In this document: positions 11,180-22,524 of the stretch, one piece after another
How positions within the stretch are numbered: the stretch's first letter is position 1
Layout: every line of letters starts with the position of its first letter
NCBI GenBank assembly: GCA_023053545.1
Contig: JAKZAN010000127.1
Coordinates: 22,682-86,681 of the forward strand
Reading direction: 5' to 3'
DNA length: 64,000 nucleotides
DNA from: Lepidurus packardi
Taxonomy: Eukaryota; Arthropoda; Branchiopoda; Notostraca; Triopsidae
The notes under the pieces: model-generated
What the model saw: only the letters and a program-made list of their open reading frames with translations
What the model was told of the DNA's origin: nothing
Database searches by the model: none
Translations under genes and position numbers: made by a program

Positions 11180-14111
11180 ATGGGCAACACATCTAACAGA
11201 CAAAGTCTCCAGTAATATCGTTCCCGCTTCGAAATCGTCCGTCTCGACCCCACTGATAATCTCACCTACTTGGTCGATAAGTCTAACATTGGCGCCTATT
11301 ATCTCCTCAAAGAAATCTTTGTCAATGATAGCCATTCGGTCCGCGTAATATAGCAGCAGCTTGAGGATAAACTAAAGCTCCAGCATCCAAACCTATGCAC
11401 TCTCAAAGGTACCCTAAGTTTTTGTGTTAGCCAAGAGTGCTCAAATATCTACGCTCATATCACACTTTTACTCTTTCCTAAACTTGGATTTGAACTTACA
11501 CAAAATCAGACTACTATGTGAGCGAGGAAGAACAGTTCTGCAGCAAAGTATTGAGAGTGAGTGCTCTCTACGAGTTCCCGCTGAGGACCCTTTACGACGA
11601 ACGAGTCGACCGAGCAAAGTCACTTACGACCAACCCGAAGAGTATCTATACCATTCACATCTTTCTGCTGATTCTATCCTTCTATGCTTGGAATAAGTTG
11701 GTCAACTCAGAAGATTTCAGCGCTGAAGAACTCTGGCAAATTATTAAAGCTGTCGTTTCAGGGATGAGCTACCTCCAAAAACACCAGATTGTACACGGTG
11801 CCGTTAGCTCTACCAATATCTACTTGGATCCCAGCTTCCGTATTAGGGTGGCCGATCCTTTTGTCAAGCATCAGAAATCTAATTTCGACACCTCAAGGCA
11901 TCACCGCAGCTTTGTACATTCGATGTCAGAAACAGAGAGTTAAATTACGCGTTAAACTGTACTTGATCAGGTGGGTCTATACCTTTCCCCTGCCGAATTA
12001 GAAGCCATTCGTTAGCAATAGAGGAGGCCTGTTCAAAATCCGTACAAAACTGATGTGTTTAGTTTTGGAGTGGTGGTTTTGGAACTCGTATTCATGCAGC
12101 TGCAGGATGATGTGTATACGCCAAAAAGCAGAGCGAGAATCAATGAGGGGCTACTTAAGCATAGGCTTGAAATGGTGAAGAACAAGTACAATGGTGAGTT
12201 ATCCTGCATTGTGGGAGAAATGCTGAGACTAGATGAATCGGGCCGCCGTGATTGGGTGGATTTGGAAAACTACTTGATACCAAGTTTCTCCAATTAGCTC
12301 CGTCCCCTGCGCAAAAATAGTCTAAAAGAAGCGAGTACAAAGCTGAGAATCCAGGATACATCCCATTACCGTGAGAAAAGCTTCCAAAATATCAACAGCA
12401 ATAGTCAGCAGCCCCTCCCCCCTTCTCACCCTGCCCTTTTAGCAATAGTTGTCAATACTTAGGTGAAACCTAGTTCTCCAGCCCCAAGTGCAATTTACCC
12501 ATCCACCATACAACCTTTGAATAAAAGAGTAGTAAGGTTGAGCGAACCACCTTTGCAATACTATAAATCCCAAGAACCAGCCCCGCAAAGTCCATCATTC
12601 GCCAGCGAGCATCGAGATAATCTCCATTAATTAGGTCTTCATATTCCTAGATTTGTATCCTTGGCTCCTCCTTGTAGCTATAATAAAGTTCTAGTCACCC
12701 ATTAGACCCCGACAAATTCTCGTCCGAATCTTATAGGCTATAGACCACACGCCGCTACATTCCTTGTACCAGAAATCAAACCCGGATTTGGTAACAATAT
12801 ACAGAATAAGTACAGCGACAACCATAACACTCGAAGAGAATTCGAACCATAAATACCTCTCAGTGAGACGGAGAAGTGCACGACTGCAAGGTTGGGTACA
12901 CAGTATGGACCTAATGGGACTATGGTTCTGATGAGTCCACCTGCTCACAGACTTCTAACATCTCCAAACAGTACTACTAAGTCTAGTCGGCCTTTACTGC
13001 ATTCTTCAAAGCTGCACTTAAACGCGATCCAGCTATTTACTTTAGCAGAAACAAAAAAGAATACCCCCTTCAAGATCTTATCGGCAAAACCTGTGATCAA
13101 GACTCCTAATTCCTCCAGCACAGGGGTAACATAGCGAGCATTTCAACCCTTAGAACTTCATTCCTTAACTCCTCGCTTTAGCGTTCCGGATTCCTCCATG
13201 CCTGATCGTCTCTTCCACCCAACAAATTTATCTGTTCCCGCTATAACGCTCATAAAACCTCCCATCACATTTTCCTCTGCAGCCGAATCTGAATCAATAC
13301 TCAAACCCCAGATTCGTTCTAATGAGACTATTGACTCGATGGAAGTCTCAAGCAAAGATCAGCCTCTGGTTCTGAATGCTCCAGGGCTGATTGCGGCAAC
13401 AAAAACGAGGCCTGACGAAAACTCTAACATTTTAGCAGGCCTAGCACTCGATGAAATTGCAGAGACCTTTATGTCTATCAAGGTTTCAAGTACAATCTAG
13501 CAACAACCTAGCATGGACGAAAGTAAAAACCAGGCAGGAACTTTCCACCCACATAACACAAATAAAGAGAGTAGTTCTCTCCCTGACGTTGAATTCGTTA
13601 AGGAAACCTTCCCGCAAGGTTGCCGATACTAAGGCAATAAAATTGGACACGAACGTCATGGTCGTGGGAGGTTTTATTACAATGACGGAGGGTTGTATGA
13701 TGGAAACTGGGTCCATAACCGCATGTAAGGTTTTGGCAGATTATTTTATGGAAGCGGTAAGATGGCATATGAGGGGAACTGGGCCGAGGATCATTTCCAA
13801 GGATATGGAAAGTTGTTTAACGAAAAGCCGAGACACATCTAAACATACGACTATACAAACTTCGATGGAGTTCAACACTAGTGGAGCGTCTACGAAGGTA
13901 AGACTGTCAGCCAATCATTATCTGAATTGTGGTAGGTGGGTTCCAACGTGACCTCAAAAGCGGCAAGGGCACATTAACGCTGCTCAATGGCGAGAGGCTC
14001 GAGGCTGAATGGAAAAGTGATCTTGTACACGGACCTGGCGTATTCAGAACTAGTAGTGGGCAGACAATTCGAGGAGTATGGCACGAAAACAAGCTTGTGC
14101 GTCTTTTATGA
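11180..14111 (+). CDS. pseudokinase-MORN repeat fusion protein
   Basis: A 930-residue protein from three exons (introns 11409-11509, 101 nt; 13898-13935, 38 nt; the sum is exactly 931 codons). Residues about 10-360 follow a protein-kinase fold (YLLKEI, ELWQIIKAVVSGMSYLQ, DVFSFGVVVLELVF), but the catalytic loop is HGAVSSTN instead of HRDLKxxN and the metal-binding DFG is DPF, so catalysis is unlikely. A long Ser/Pro-rich linker follows, then MORN repeats near the C-terminus (HGRGRFYYNDGGLYDGNW, FQGYGKLF, SGKGTLTLLNGERLEAEW, HGPGVF). MORN arrays often bind membranes or cytoskeletal scaffolds. The N-terminus begins MGNTSN, a possible N-myristoylation signal. Role is inferred: a scaffold with a kinase-like module. 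Confidence 0.8.
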
Positions 14112-14256
14112 GGAACTCGTTTATCTATTGAATTTAATCTCAGTATTTTGATAGATCTGGGCCTATTCATGTCTATGGCATTATAATAAACTATTCCACA
14201 ACCTGATTGACCCTCATCAGTTCGCAGCCCATCATTGCTACCCAGCCCACTGGTCA

Positions 14257-16277
14257 ATGAACCTATCCAACTTCCAATAAGGAAAGCTCATCAATCCTTC
14301 TACCCTTATCATACGCTAACTCAGTGGTAAACCCTTCCCTTATCCCTTATCGTTCTCCCTCTAGTGTTGTAACACCTCAAGAAATCCAACGAAATGCATA
14401 CTCTCTACAAAATACTCATTCAAGCTCTAAACAATATTGGATACAGGTATGTTTAGTTCCTCCATCAATCATTGTTAAAATTTCAATTTTTCGGGTTTAT
14501 ATAGCGAATCGGCCTTGACACTCGAACAGTAGACAGGAGTTGTGTTTCTAGACCCAGAGCTATCGGAGCTGCAAAAACGATTGAACGATGCTACTCTGAA
14601 GGCAATAAGCGAACAGGAAATAAAATTGCTGGAATCGATCATGAGTGAGTTTCCAGAAAAGAAGAAGAAAGAGCTGAGATTTCTAATGTTTTAACTAAAC
14701 CTCACTCTGCTCTACGAGCATGAGAATGAAAACCCTGATTATGAGTTTAGGCTCATTTCTCTCATTCAAGAGTTCTCCGCTGCGAGTATTTAGGAACTTC
14801 CCAAAGAATTCGAGAGTCGCCTTGACGAAATTGTCCGGTCTCTCCTCTTAAAACAGACTACTTTCAAAGCACGAGACACGTAAACACCCTTGTCCTTACT
14901 ATCCATCAACACGATCATTGCAGAGTTGTCAAGTAAATACTTATGAGGTGCTAGCGTACAGGAATCCCGCCCGATTGTCTTTCTCTTATTCTCAAGCAGT
15001 TTCTCAAGAACAAGAAAGGTGGACACGCGAACTTATACGATCTGATCCGATATGACTTGCCCAACCACTCTTCTGCTGAGAGCACCACACAATTGCCTCA
15101 AGTTCCCCTCGATCCACCTCTTTTTAATACTAAGTTTGAAATCCAATTTCTGAAGCTGAACCCGCGTGGAACTCTGTTGGTCACAGCAGGGAACTCGCCA
15201 GTCAGAAGCAGACAAAGCAACAAAAAGTAATGCGAGTTGACGTTATGGAGGGTTTTCGAGGCTTCCGCACAGCCGAAGAGTAACTATGAGCAGTATATAA
15301 TAGGAAACAAGTTTGTCCAAAATCTCCGGATTGAAGACTTAATATGGCATTCTCCGAACAGTTACTCGCAAAGTCAAAGAAGCCGAACACATTAGGAGGT
15401 AGAATTTGTAATCACGGTATTCAATACAAAAATTACGATTTGGGACACTGAATTGCGAGAAGTCCACAGCATTGCAATCGTAGACATGTTGTGTTGTGCC
15501 GTCAACCCTCGCAACAACAACTTGTATGCTGCAGGCCTCTGTAACAAAGTACATGTCTGGGACGCCGAGGGTCAGGAAGTCGACGTCCTTCGAAGCCCTA
15601 AGATCAGAAGCATTTTCTTCAACCATTTGGGATCGAACATGTACGGAGTATCAGCGACCGAGTCGCGCATCATTAAGTACCAGACCATCTAACTGAAAGA
15701 AGAGAGTTCGAGAAAACTGGCCTCGAATGTGCTTCACTGCAATATGGGCTCCAAAAATATTATAGCCACCCTGAAAGATGAAATAGTCGTTCTTTCTGCT
15801 GAAACTCTTTAGATTTTGATGAGATTCAAGACTTGTACATACTCAGAAAACAGACAGTACTATGCATACAGTCGCGAGTATGGAAATGGCTGGATCATTT
15901 CCTGCTCTGGCAAAGAGACGTTCCTAGCCTTCAAAGTGGTTGATGCCGAATTCGGCCAACACAGCAACCCACTGGCTCTCCAGCTGGGTTCTGAGGCCAC
16001 TAACAAGGTAATGTTCCAAAGCTGGCGGAGTCAGAGCAACTACCCCATCTTCGACGTCACTAACGGGGTGATGGGCGATGAATAGCGCAAAGAAGTACAG
16101 ATGGTAAGCGCAAAGGAAAGATCAATTATTTTTTGGGGAGCAGGAATCGAAATAGAGACTGAGAGTAACGACGGAGACAAAAGAGGTATGATGGAAGAAG
16201 AAGAAGTTTCTGACGAATTTGATGAGGAGGAAGAGGAGCTGTTTGAGGAGGCCTCCATGTCCGAGGAAGAAGCATGA
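14257..16277 (+). CDS. DCAF1-like LisH/WD40 protein with acidic tail
   Basis: Four exons (introns of 38, 58 and 29 nt) give exactly 632 codons. The N-terminal third is helical, with a LisH-like segment (LIQALNNIGYSESALTLEQE). The second half is a WD40-type propeller: FLKLNPRGTLLVTAG, FNTKITIWDTELREVHSI, NKVHVWDAEGQEVDVL, and IRSIFFNHLGSNMYG, which closely resembles the DCAF1 segment around its VxFNHTGxxMYG. The last 40 residues are almost solid Glu/Asp, as in DCAF1 (VprBP). DCAF1 is a substrate receptor of CUL4-DDB1 ubiquitin ligases and also a merlin/PLK4 partner. The protein is much shorter than animal DCAF1 (about 1,500), lacking the N-terminal armadillo part. A WDR26-like LisH-CTLH-WD40 protein is the main alternative. 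Confidence 0.65.
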
Positions 16278-16428
16278 CCCTATTGGGCTCGGCTGATCAA
16301 TATAGTTAGGCAGCCGCTTCTTTAAGTCATCATAATTTTCTGAAATGAAGCACAAACTTAGTCCATTGGTTTGGATGCTATAAAGAATGTCAACCACATT
16401 GGTTCGCCGACCCAGCAAACTTTCTTCG

Positions 16429-17151
16429 TCAGTTCTTTAAGTTTCCCTTATTGTTTATCAGCTAGTTCTGGCGACGTCTTTCTTTTTCCTCCCTCTTCAG
16501 CCTTTCCATCCTCAGAATCTCAATCTTACTGACAGGCTTTTCCTCCTTCACACTATGCTTTTCTCTCGACCTCTCTCTGATCCCCGTCAGCTCTTCCACT
16601 ATATGTTGCGAGTTCTCCACGATACTTTCGGTTTTGTTCTTCTGCTTGGCTGCTTTTTCTTTCTGCTTAAACAGGCCTCTAATTCTGCTCCTCTAGGCTT
16701 GTTCACGCTGTTCAGCCTCCCGATCTGAGGCTGTCTTAATGTACCATGGCTTCTTATGGTCATAGACTCCCAAAAACTTGGAAGACATATCGATGTCCTT
16801 TTCCTCCATCTCCTTGGCCACCTTCATCATGCGTGCTTCTCTGACTTCCTTATTGTTTATGAGTCTTTCTTAATGCTCAAACAGATTAATATGTTTTTTC
16901 TTCTCGATAATCTTGCTAAGTTCGTGGGTGACTAGACTTGAAGAAGCAGGCAACTCGACAGACTTAACGCCCTGTTATTGAAGCAGAGTTTCCCTGCGAT
17001 CCTAGTTTTTCTTGGCTCGAAGTTATTCCTCGTTTTGACGTTTTTGGTCTGCTGCCTTTTTCTTATCTCTCTCGACGACAACTCTATTGTCCCAGTTGTA
17101 CACGTTCCACTTCTTCTGCGGGAGAATGTTCAAGCCTCCGTGTCCACCCAT
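16429..17151 (-). CDS. LENG1/Cir_N-domain nuclear protein
   Basis: A 240-residue, intronless, very charged protein with about ten Glu encoded by TAA/TAG. It starts MGGHGGLNILPQKKWNVYN, the CIR N-terminal (Cir_N) domain signature seen in LENG1, CWC25 and CIR. Further on, NLFEHEERL and a PWY motif (KKPWYIKTASD) match the LENG1 arrangement. LENG1 family members are associated with the spliceosome. The rest is lysine/glutamate coiled coil. Stop TGA at 16429. It converges with the DCAF1-like gene (150 nt apart) and diverges from casein kinase 1 with only 123 nt between starts, so the two probably share a promoter region. Confidence 0.75.
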
Positions 17152-17274
17152 CTTTTAGGAGATAATTAAAGTTAATTAGAGTTCTCGATATGCTTTAGAG
17201 TCCAAGGATAAATTTAGGATCGTAATATTTGATTGCAAAACATCAAGTCTCCCGATTGCTGCCTCGAAACACTC

Positions 17275-18507
17275 ATGAGTTCCATCGAAATTCGAGTCAA
17301 CGGCAGATACAGGCTGGGAGAGAAGATCTACAAAGGAGAGTATTCCTCCATCTACCTTGGCAAAAATGTACAGTCAGCAGTCTAATGTGCCATCAAACTA
17401 GAAAACAAAGACCGCCAGCCAAACTTCCTAGTCAACGAAGGCAATGTAATTGAGGCTATTCAGGGAGGAATCGGAGTCCCCAACCTGTACTGGGCTGGCA
17501 CTGAAGAAAGCTTTAACTTTGTCGTCATGGATCTGTTGGGAAACACTCTTCAAGACTATTTCTAGATATGCAACAGAAACTTCTCACTCAAAACCGTGCT
17601 AATGATCGCGGACCAACTCCTAACTAATATGGAATACCTGCATTTCAAAGGCTTTCTCCACCGTGACATCAAGCCTTAAAACTTTGTCATGGGTCTAGGT
17701 ATCCAGCTCTCCTCAACTCATCTTCAATTATAGGCAAGCGACTGCATCAAGTCTATACGATTGACTATGGCTTTGCCACATCTTACCTTTAGAAAAATGG
17801 TTAACACGCGCCCTTCGTCGAAAACAGAAAAAGTTTCGTAGGCACTCTCAAATATGCAAGTCTAAATGTGCATCGAGGGATCCTGAATAGCCGCAGAGAT
17901 GACTTGTAATCAATAGGCTATTTGCTGGTCTACTTGATGAAGCAGGGGCTTCCCTGGGAGGGCTTATTCTAAAATATGGAGAAGGTTAGTCCCCAGGAGG
18001 CTATCCATAAAGTAGGGAGAATGAAGCAGTAGATATCGATAGAAGTAACAAACCAACGATAAAGAATTTTTAATGGGTGCTTAGAATCTTTGCGAAGGAT
18101 TGCCGGTGGAGTTCGAGAGGTTTCTGCGGTACTGCAGGGAGATGCAATATCATGAGAAGCCCGACTATTCGTATCTCAAGAGGATCTTCAAAGAGAAGTT
18201 CATTTCGGAGGGCTACGAGTACGACTACATATACGATTGGATTCTGATTCCTCTCCGCCTCAAAGACTCCGACACTACGTCGAAGATCCCCCTCATCACC
18301 AAACTCCGCGAGCCAAATAAAACCCCGAGCATGATGAATCTATACCTCGAAAAGGACGAGGATCTTTCTCCTATTTCGCCCAAAAAAAATAACTTCGAGA
18401 AAAAAGAATCCCAGACCCGCACGGCCACATCTCAGATTCCAAACAGAAAGACAGAGGTTGCAGACGCCTCTAAGAAGAAAAAGAAGGAAGACTGCACAAT
18501 TTTCTGA
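17275..18507 (+). CDS. CK1: casein kinase 1 with CaaX-like C-terminus
   Basis: Serine/threonine kinase of the CK1 family, acting in trafficking, cilia and cell-cycle control. From the ATG at 17275: glycine loop [15 protein letters not shown], catalytic lysine CAIKLE, catalytic loop HRDIKP-E-NFVMG (Glu = TAA), metal site IDYGFA instead of DFG (CK1 usually has DFG; several ciliate CK1s use DYG), CK1-specific [15 protein letters not shown] and [12 protein letters not shown]. Introns of 35 and 40 nt are removed to give exactly 386 codons. The C-terminus is polybasic and ends [15 protein letters not shown], a CaaX-like box preceded by lysines, suggesting prenylation and membrane attachment, as for yeast Yck kinases which are lipid-anchored. 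Usual CK1 length is 300-450; here 385. Confidence 0.93.
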
Positions 18508-18557
18508 TGAACTAAATATCGAAGCAATACTAATGTGAGAAATCAACATAAATAGGG

Positions 18558-20524
18558 TCAGAATCGGGAAAAGCATAAAGTCTGGGTCTGTGCGAGAAAG
18601 GGGTGTGATACGAGGAGGCATGCCCTGTTTCTTTTCTCGGGTTTCTTGTCGAGGGTACATAGAATGAAGTCCTTAGCCTCTTCGCTTACTTAGGGCTCTT
18701 CGGGGAATCTAACCTATTCGTTGACCTGCGAAGACGATATTTGGTTGGAAACTATAATTACTATTTTGCTCATCTCGCACTGCGAACGGATTTTGAAGGG
18801 ATTCTTCCCGTAAAGCAACTCGTAGGCCAATATTCCCAATGACCAAATGTCAATCTTATCGTTGTACTCCTTCCCTTGCACCAGTTCTGGCGAAAGATAC
18901 AAGGGAGTCCCACAAAGAGTCTTACGTCTCCCGTACGCAGCCCTCACCGCCCAGCCGAAGTCACATATTTTAAGCACGCTCTAAGTTTCAAAAAGTGCAA
19001 AGATCAAATTACTTCGTGCAGGATAATGTTTTCGGGCTTCAGGTCTCTGTGGATGACGAACTGACCATGCAAATATCGCAGAGTCTAGACGACCTGCTTC
19101 AGAATGTAGGCTGCTTCTCTTTCGGGTAGGAGTCTCCTCTGTTGCATAAACTTGAAGAGATGCCCATCGGCGCACAGCTCCATGAGCAGGTAGATGTTTT
19201 ACTGGTCGTCAAAAAACCCATAGTGTCCAACGACGTGGGGATGGTTCAGGTAGATACCAATCTTGATTTCTCTAATCATCGTTAGGGCTAACTACCCGTT
19301 CTGGATGTCCTGTTTCTTGATTGTCTTCATCGCACAAATAAATCCTGTGGCCTTGTGCTGTACCAAGTGCACCACTCCAAGTACCCCTCTCCCCAGCAAC
19401 TTTCCCATATTGAAGTCATTTAAACAAAGAGTATGGGGGACGCCAATCTGATTGTTGAAAGATATTTGCGAAGAGTAGTTGATTGATAAGTCTTAGGAAT
19501 TGCTGATGAGGGCGGCTACTTGTTCCAAGTCTTTCTAAAGCTATGTTTGGGGCTAGGGATGCTTAGGAGAGTGGGTGATAAATTGTTATGGGTCTGGTAG
19601 ACACGGGGCTAGATTGTAGCTTATTTTTGTTGGAGCTTGATGGTTGATCTGTGGGGTTGACTTGCAGATAAATGACAGTTGTTTTTACAGGTTCTGTTGA
19701 TGTGGGCCTTAAGATTTATTGATACCATGAAAGGGCGAGGATTGGACGGATATGGATGGCACTTTTCTAGGTTTATTCTGGTTTCTTTGGATGTTTCTAC
19801 TAGTCTCAGAAAACGACAGTATCCTCCATCCTTACTTGTGCTGGCTTGTGAGCCTATTGTCATCTTTGGAGACCTCATTATCCATTGATCTTTGGAGCTA
19901 CTTTTCTTAACTCGAACAGTTGAAGGATAGTCTTTATGGTCCCCTACTTTAAGTTCCAAATACCCTCACTGGTTCCCCTGTGCCACCAAATCCTTCCTAA
20001 TTCTTGTTCGCCGATTGAAGAACAGACATAGGCAGTCGAATGCCAAACTTCAGGGCCGTCGTACTACCACTCAGATTCACGATTTAGTTTTAATTTCTGC
20101 CGCAGCTAGCATCATTAGAAGTCAGCAACTGGAGGTCTGAGGTGTTTAGATGTTGTGATATGGCTCGGAGAGGGTTGCGTTCCTGAACACGCGAGGTCAG
20201 ATATTTTTTTTCATGTAAATTGTTCAATTCGTATTTTGTCCTGGCGCAGTGTTCCTGATCTTTGTGACTTTGGTTCGGCATTAAACCGGCACATTCCTTT
20301 TTGTGAAAGGACTCCGACAGTAGGAGCAGTGTTTTGTATTTTGGATAACACAGCTTCTGGGAGACGGCTGAGAGAGGGGGCTGATCAAAGGTATGACTTT
20401 TGAGAAGGAGTTTTCCGGTGGGCGAGCGTGTATAAGCAGCGAAGGAAAGTCTGAGAGGAGTGTGGGGAGGAGAGGGATTTATAGTGTGTTTAGAGCTGGA
20501 AGGGGAACTATAGACGGGGTTCAT
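18558..20524 (-). CDS. Aurora-type protein kinase with long N-terminal extension
   Basis: Mitotic/ciliary serine-threonine kinase. The catalytic domain (about residues 340-620) has GKLLGRGVLGVVH, catalytic lysine FICAMKTI, HRDLKPENI, metal-binding DFGWAVRA, and the activation segment RRKTLCGTPLYLSPELV with the Aurora-type RR-x-TLCGT, then DIWSLGILAYELLYGKNPF. Introns of 32 and 36 nt leave exactly 633 codons (632 residues). The N-terminal 330 residues are Ser/Asn/Lys-rich and disordered and stay in frame without TGA back to the ATG at 20524. An internal ATG at 19885 could give a shorter form, but the long frame is open with multiple Glu-encoding TAA/TAG. Stop TGA at 18558, 50 nt from the convergent CK1 stop. 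Confidence 0.88.
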
Positions 20525-20833
20525 TTTAATCTTGTAATAGGAGGAAATAATAGAATAGTTTTTCTTCCATTGCTTTCGGAAACATTCAGTCTCGCGCTCC
20601 CTTAAAATACCACAGACACATAATACATAAGCTTTTTAGAGACTGTCGATTGCCAGCCCCACCGCTCTACTTATACGGGTCCTCGGTCTAGCCAACAATA
20701 TCACAAACAACACTATTCTGTCTTTGCATGCCCTAACACCAATATATACGTCCTCCCTATCAATATCGCCTCACACTTTCAATATTTAGTTATTTGACAA
20801 TACACTTGCCTGTCCTTAAAGCCTACTTGTGAC
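20525..20833. promoter_or_regulatory. divergent intergenic region
   Basis: About 310 nt between the divergent Aurora-type and sorting-nexin genes, expected to contain both promoters. AT-rich; no coding frame or clear repeat. Confidence 0.4.
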
Positions 20834-22318
20834 ATGACCGACGATCCATCTGAAGGCGACCAAAACAAAAATAATGCCCATAACCTTGATTATCCCAGTG
20901 TCAGCGTTATGGATTCTGGGCTCTCTGCTACTCAACTCCTTACAGACAACCTCGATAACTACACTCCCATCACTCCACAATAAATTCAGGAGTTTGCAGA
21001 TCCCGACCCTGAGATTCCTTATGAGAGCAACCTGTTTGGAGTAATCATTTAACTTAATACCATCCATCCTAATCGTTTAGATCAGCATCAACATTGCAGA
21101 GGCAGTCAGCAAAGGCACAGGAATCCAGAAATACACCACTTACTACATCAAAGGGCAGGACAAAAATGGGGAGTTTGAGATCTACAGGAGATACTCAGAG
21201 TTTGATAGTCTGAGAGATGCCCTGTTGGCCCGGTGGCCAGGCACTTTCATCCCTGCTATTCCAAGTAAACAAGTAATCGGCAAAAACGATAATCAAGTGA
21301 CTCTCAACCGGATCAGATTCCTCAACGATTTCCTCAGGAAGACGGCCAACATCACACATCTTTATTATGGTGAGGAGTTCCAGATTTTTTTGCGCAGCAC
21401 CGAGTCTGACGTGTCCAAGATCCTGAACCAGTACAAACGAGAAGCTTACCCCTAGCTGCTCCAGAAATATAGGGAGGCCTTCACTGAGTTCCTGAACCCC
21501 AAAGATATCCAATAAAGTCAGCAACAAATTCTGAGGTTCTAAGGCTTCCTCAAAGAAAATAGAATGCGCATTAACGACTTTAGGAAAATGGCGCGCGCCT
21601 TGGCAGAGAGCCGCCAGAGGTATGACGACAAGTTCAGCCTGGTTTTCGAAAAAATCTTACCTGACTATGAAGCCAACTCCATGTTGGAGTTCACTGAGGG
21701 CAATGAATCAACCCTGCTTTTTAAAAAGGTAGGTGAGTATCCCCAACTGGCTTGCAACAAAGTGAAGTAAATCCGTCAGAAGAACGCTTATTGGCTTGTC
21801 TACGATCTCATCAAATTCGAGGAACGATAAATGGAGGTATCTCTGCAAACATTACATTCGTATTCAGGCACTCACGTAAGCATTCCGCGGACTCCAGTCC
21901 ATAGTGCACCGAAGGGAAGATGCCATCAACGATATCAAGAACAATGACGAAGAGATCTAAAACATGACTCAGGGCAAGACGACCCTCCGATCGGTGCTGA
22001 CGAAAGGCACGAACGAGGAAATTACCGTGAAGCTGCGGGCTCAGAATGAGGAGTTTTAGAAGCTCAAGGAAGTGTTGCAAGAGATCGAGAACATCCTGAC
22101 TGAGTCCTTGTACCGTCGGGTGATTCCAGACTTCAAGGTAGAATTAAGCAAATATTTTGATTTGATTTGATTAGACGACACGCCAAAACTTCCTGAACAA
22201 AGCCATCAAGAAAGTATTTTCATTTGAACTGTACTGCCTGCAGTTCGAGAAGGAGTACTATGAAGGAATGAAGGAAACCAGCACACAGATGTGGGAGCAC
22301 AGGAAACAGCAGCTATGA
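20834..22318 (+). CDS. PX-BAR sorting nexin
   Basis: Binds phosphoinositides and curved endosomal membranes, typically in retromer-linked sorting. Four exons (introns 40, 31 and 37 nt) give exactly 459 codons. Residues about 70-200 form a PX domain: YTTYYIKGQDKNGEFEIYRRYSEFDSLRDAL (first part of the motif), then the proline-rich loop WPGTFIPAIPSKQ and RIRFLNDFLRKTANI. The remaining 250 residues are long helices (FRKMARALAESRQRY, EALTEAFRGLQSIVHRRE, ENILTESLYRRVIPDFK) typical of a SNX BAR domain. Which SNX subgroup (SNX4/7/30 or SNX1/2) cannot be told from reading alone. Several Glu in the helices are TAG/TAA. Confidence 0.85.
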
Positions 22319-22524
22319 TGGCACCCATGGGCTCTGTCAGAAAGTGAAGAGCATCCATTTTGAGTAGAATTAACAGATATAGTATCCAAATAGGTTGATT
22401 GTTAGACAGACTCCATCAGAACAGTCTACGGGACATATAATAGTTTATTTTCCAAGTTAGCCATTTCAGACTCTTAACACTCACGGCGACTCAAAAAATA
22501 CTCAAATAATCACAGTTAATCACC

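Noticed and set aside
17275..18507. Casein kinase 1 as a catalytically dead enzyme because of IDYG instead of DFG
   Set aside because: The Asp that binds Mg is kept; a change from DFG to DYG is tolerated, and HRDIKPEN and the Lys are intact.
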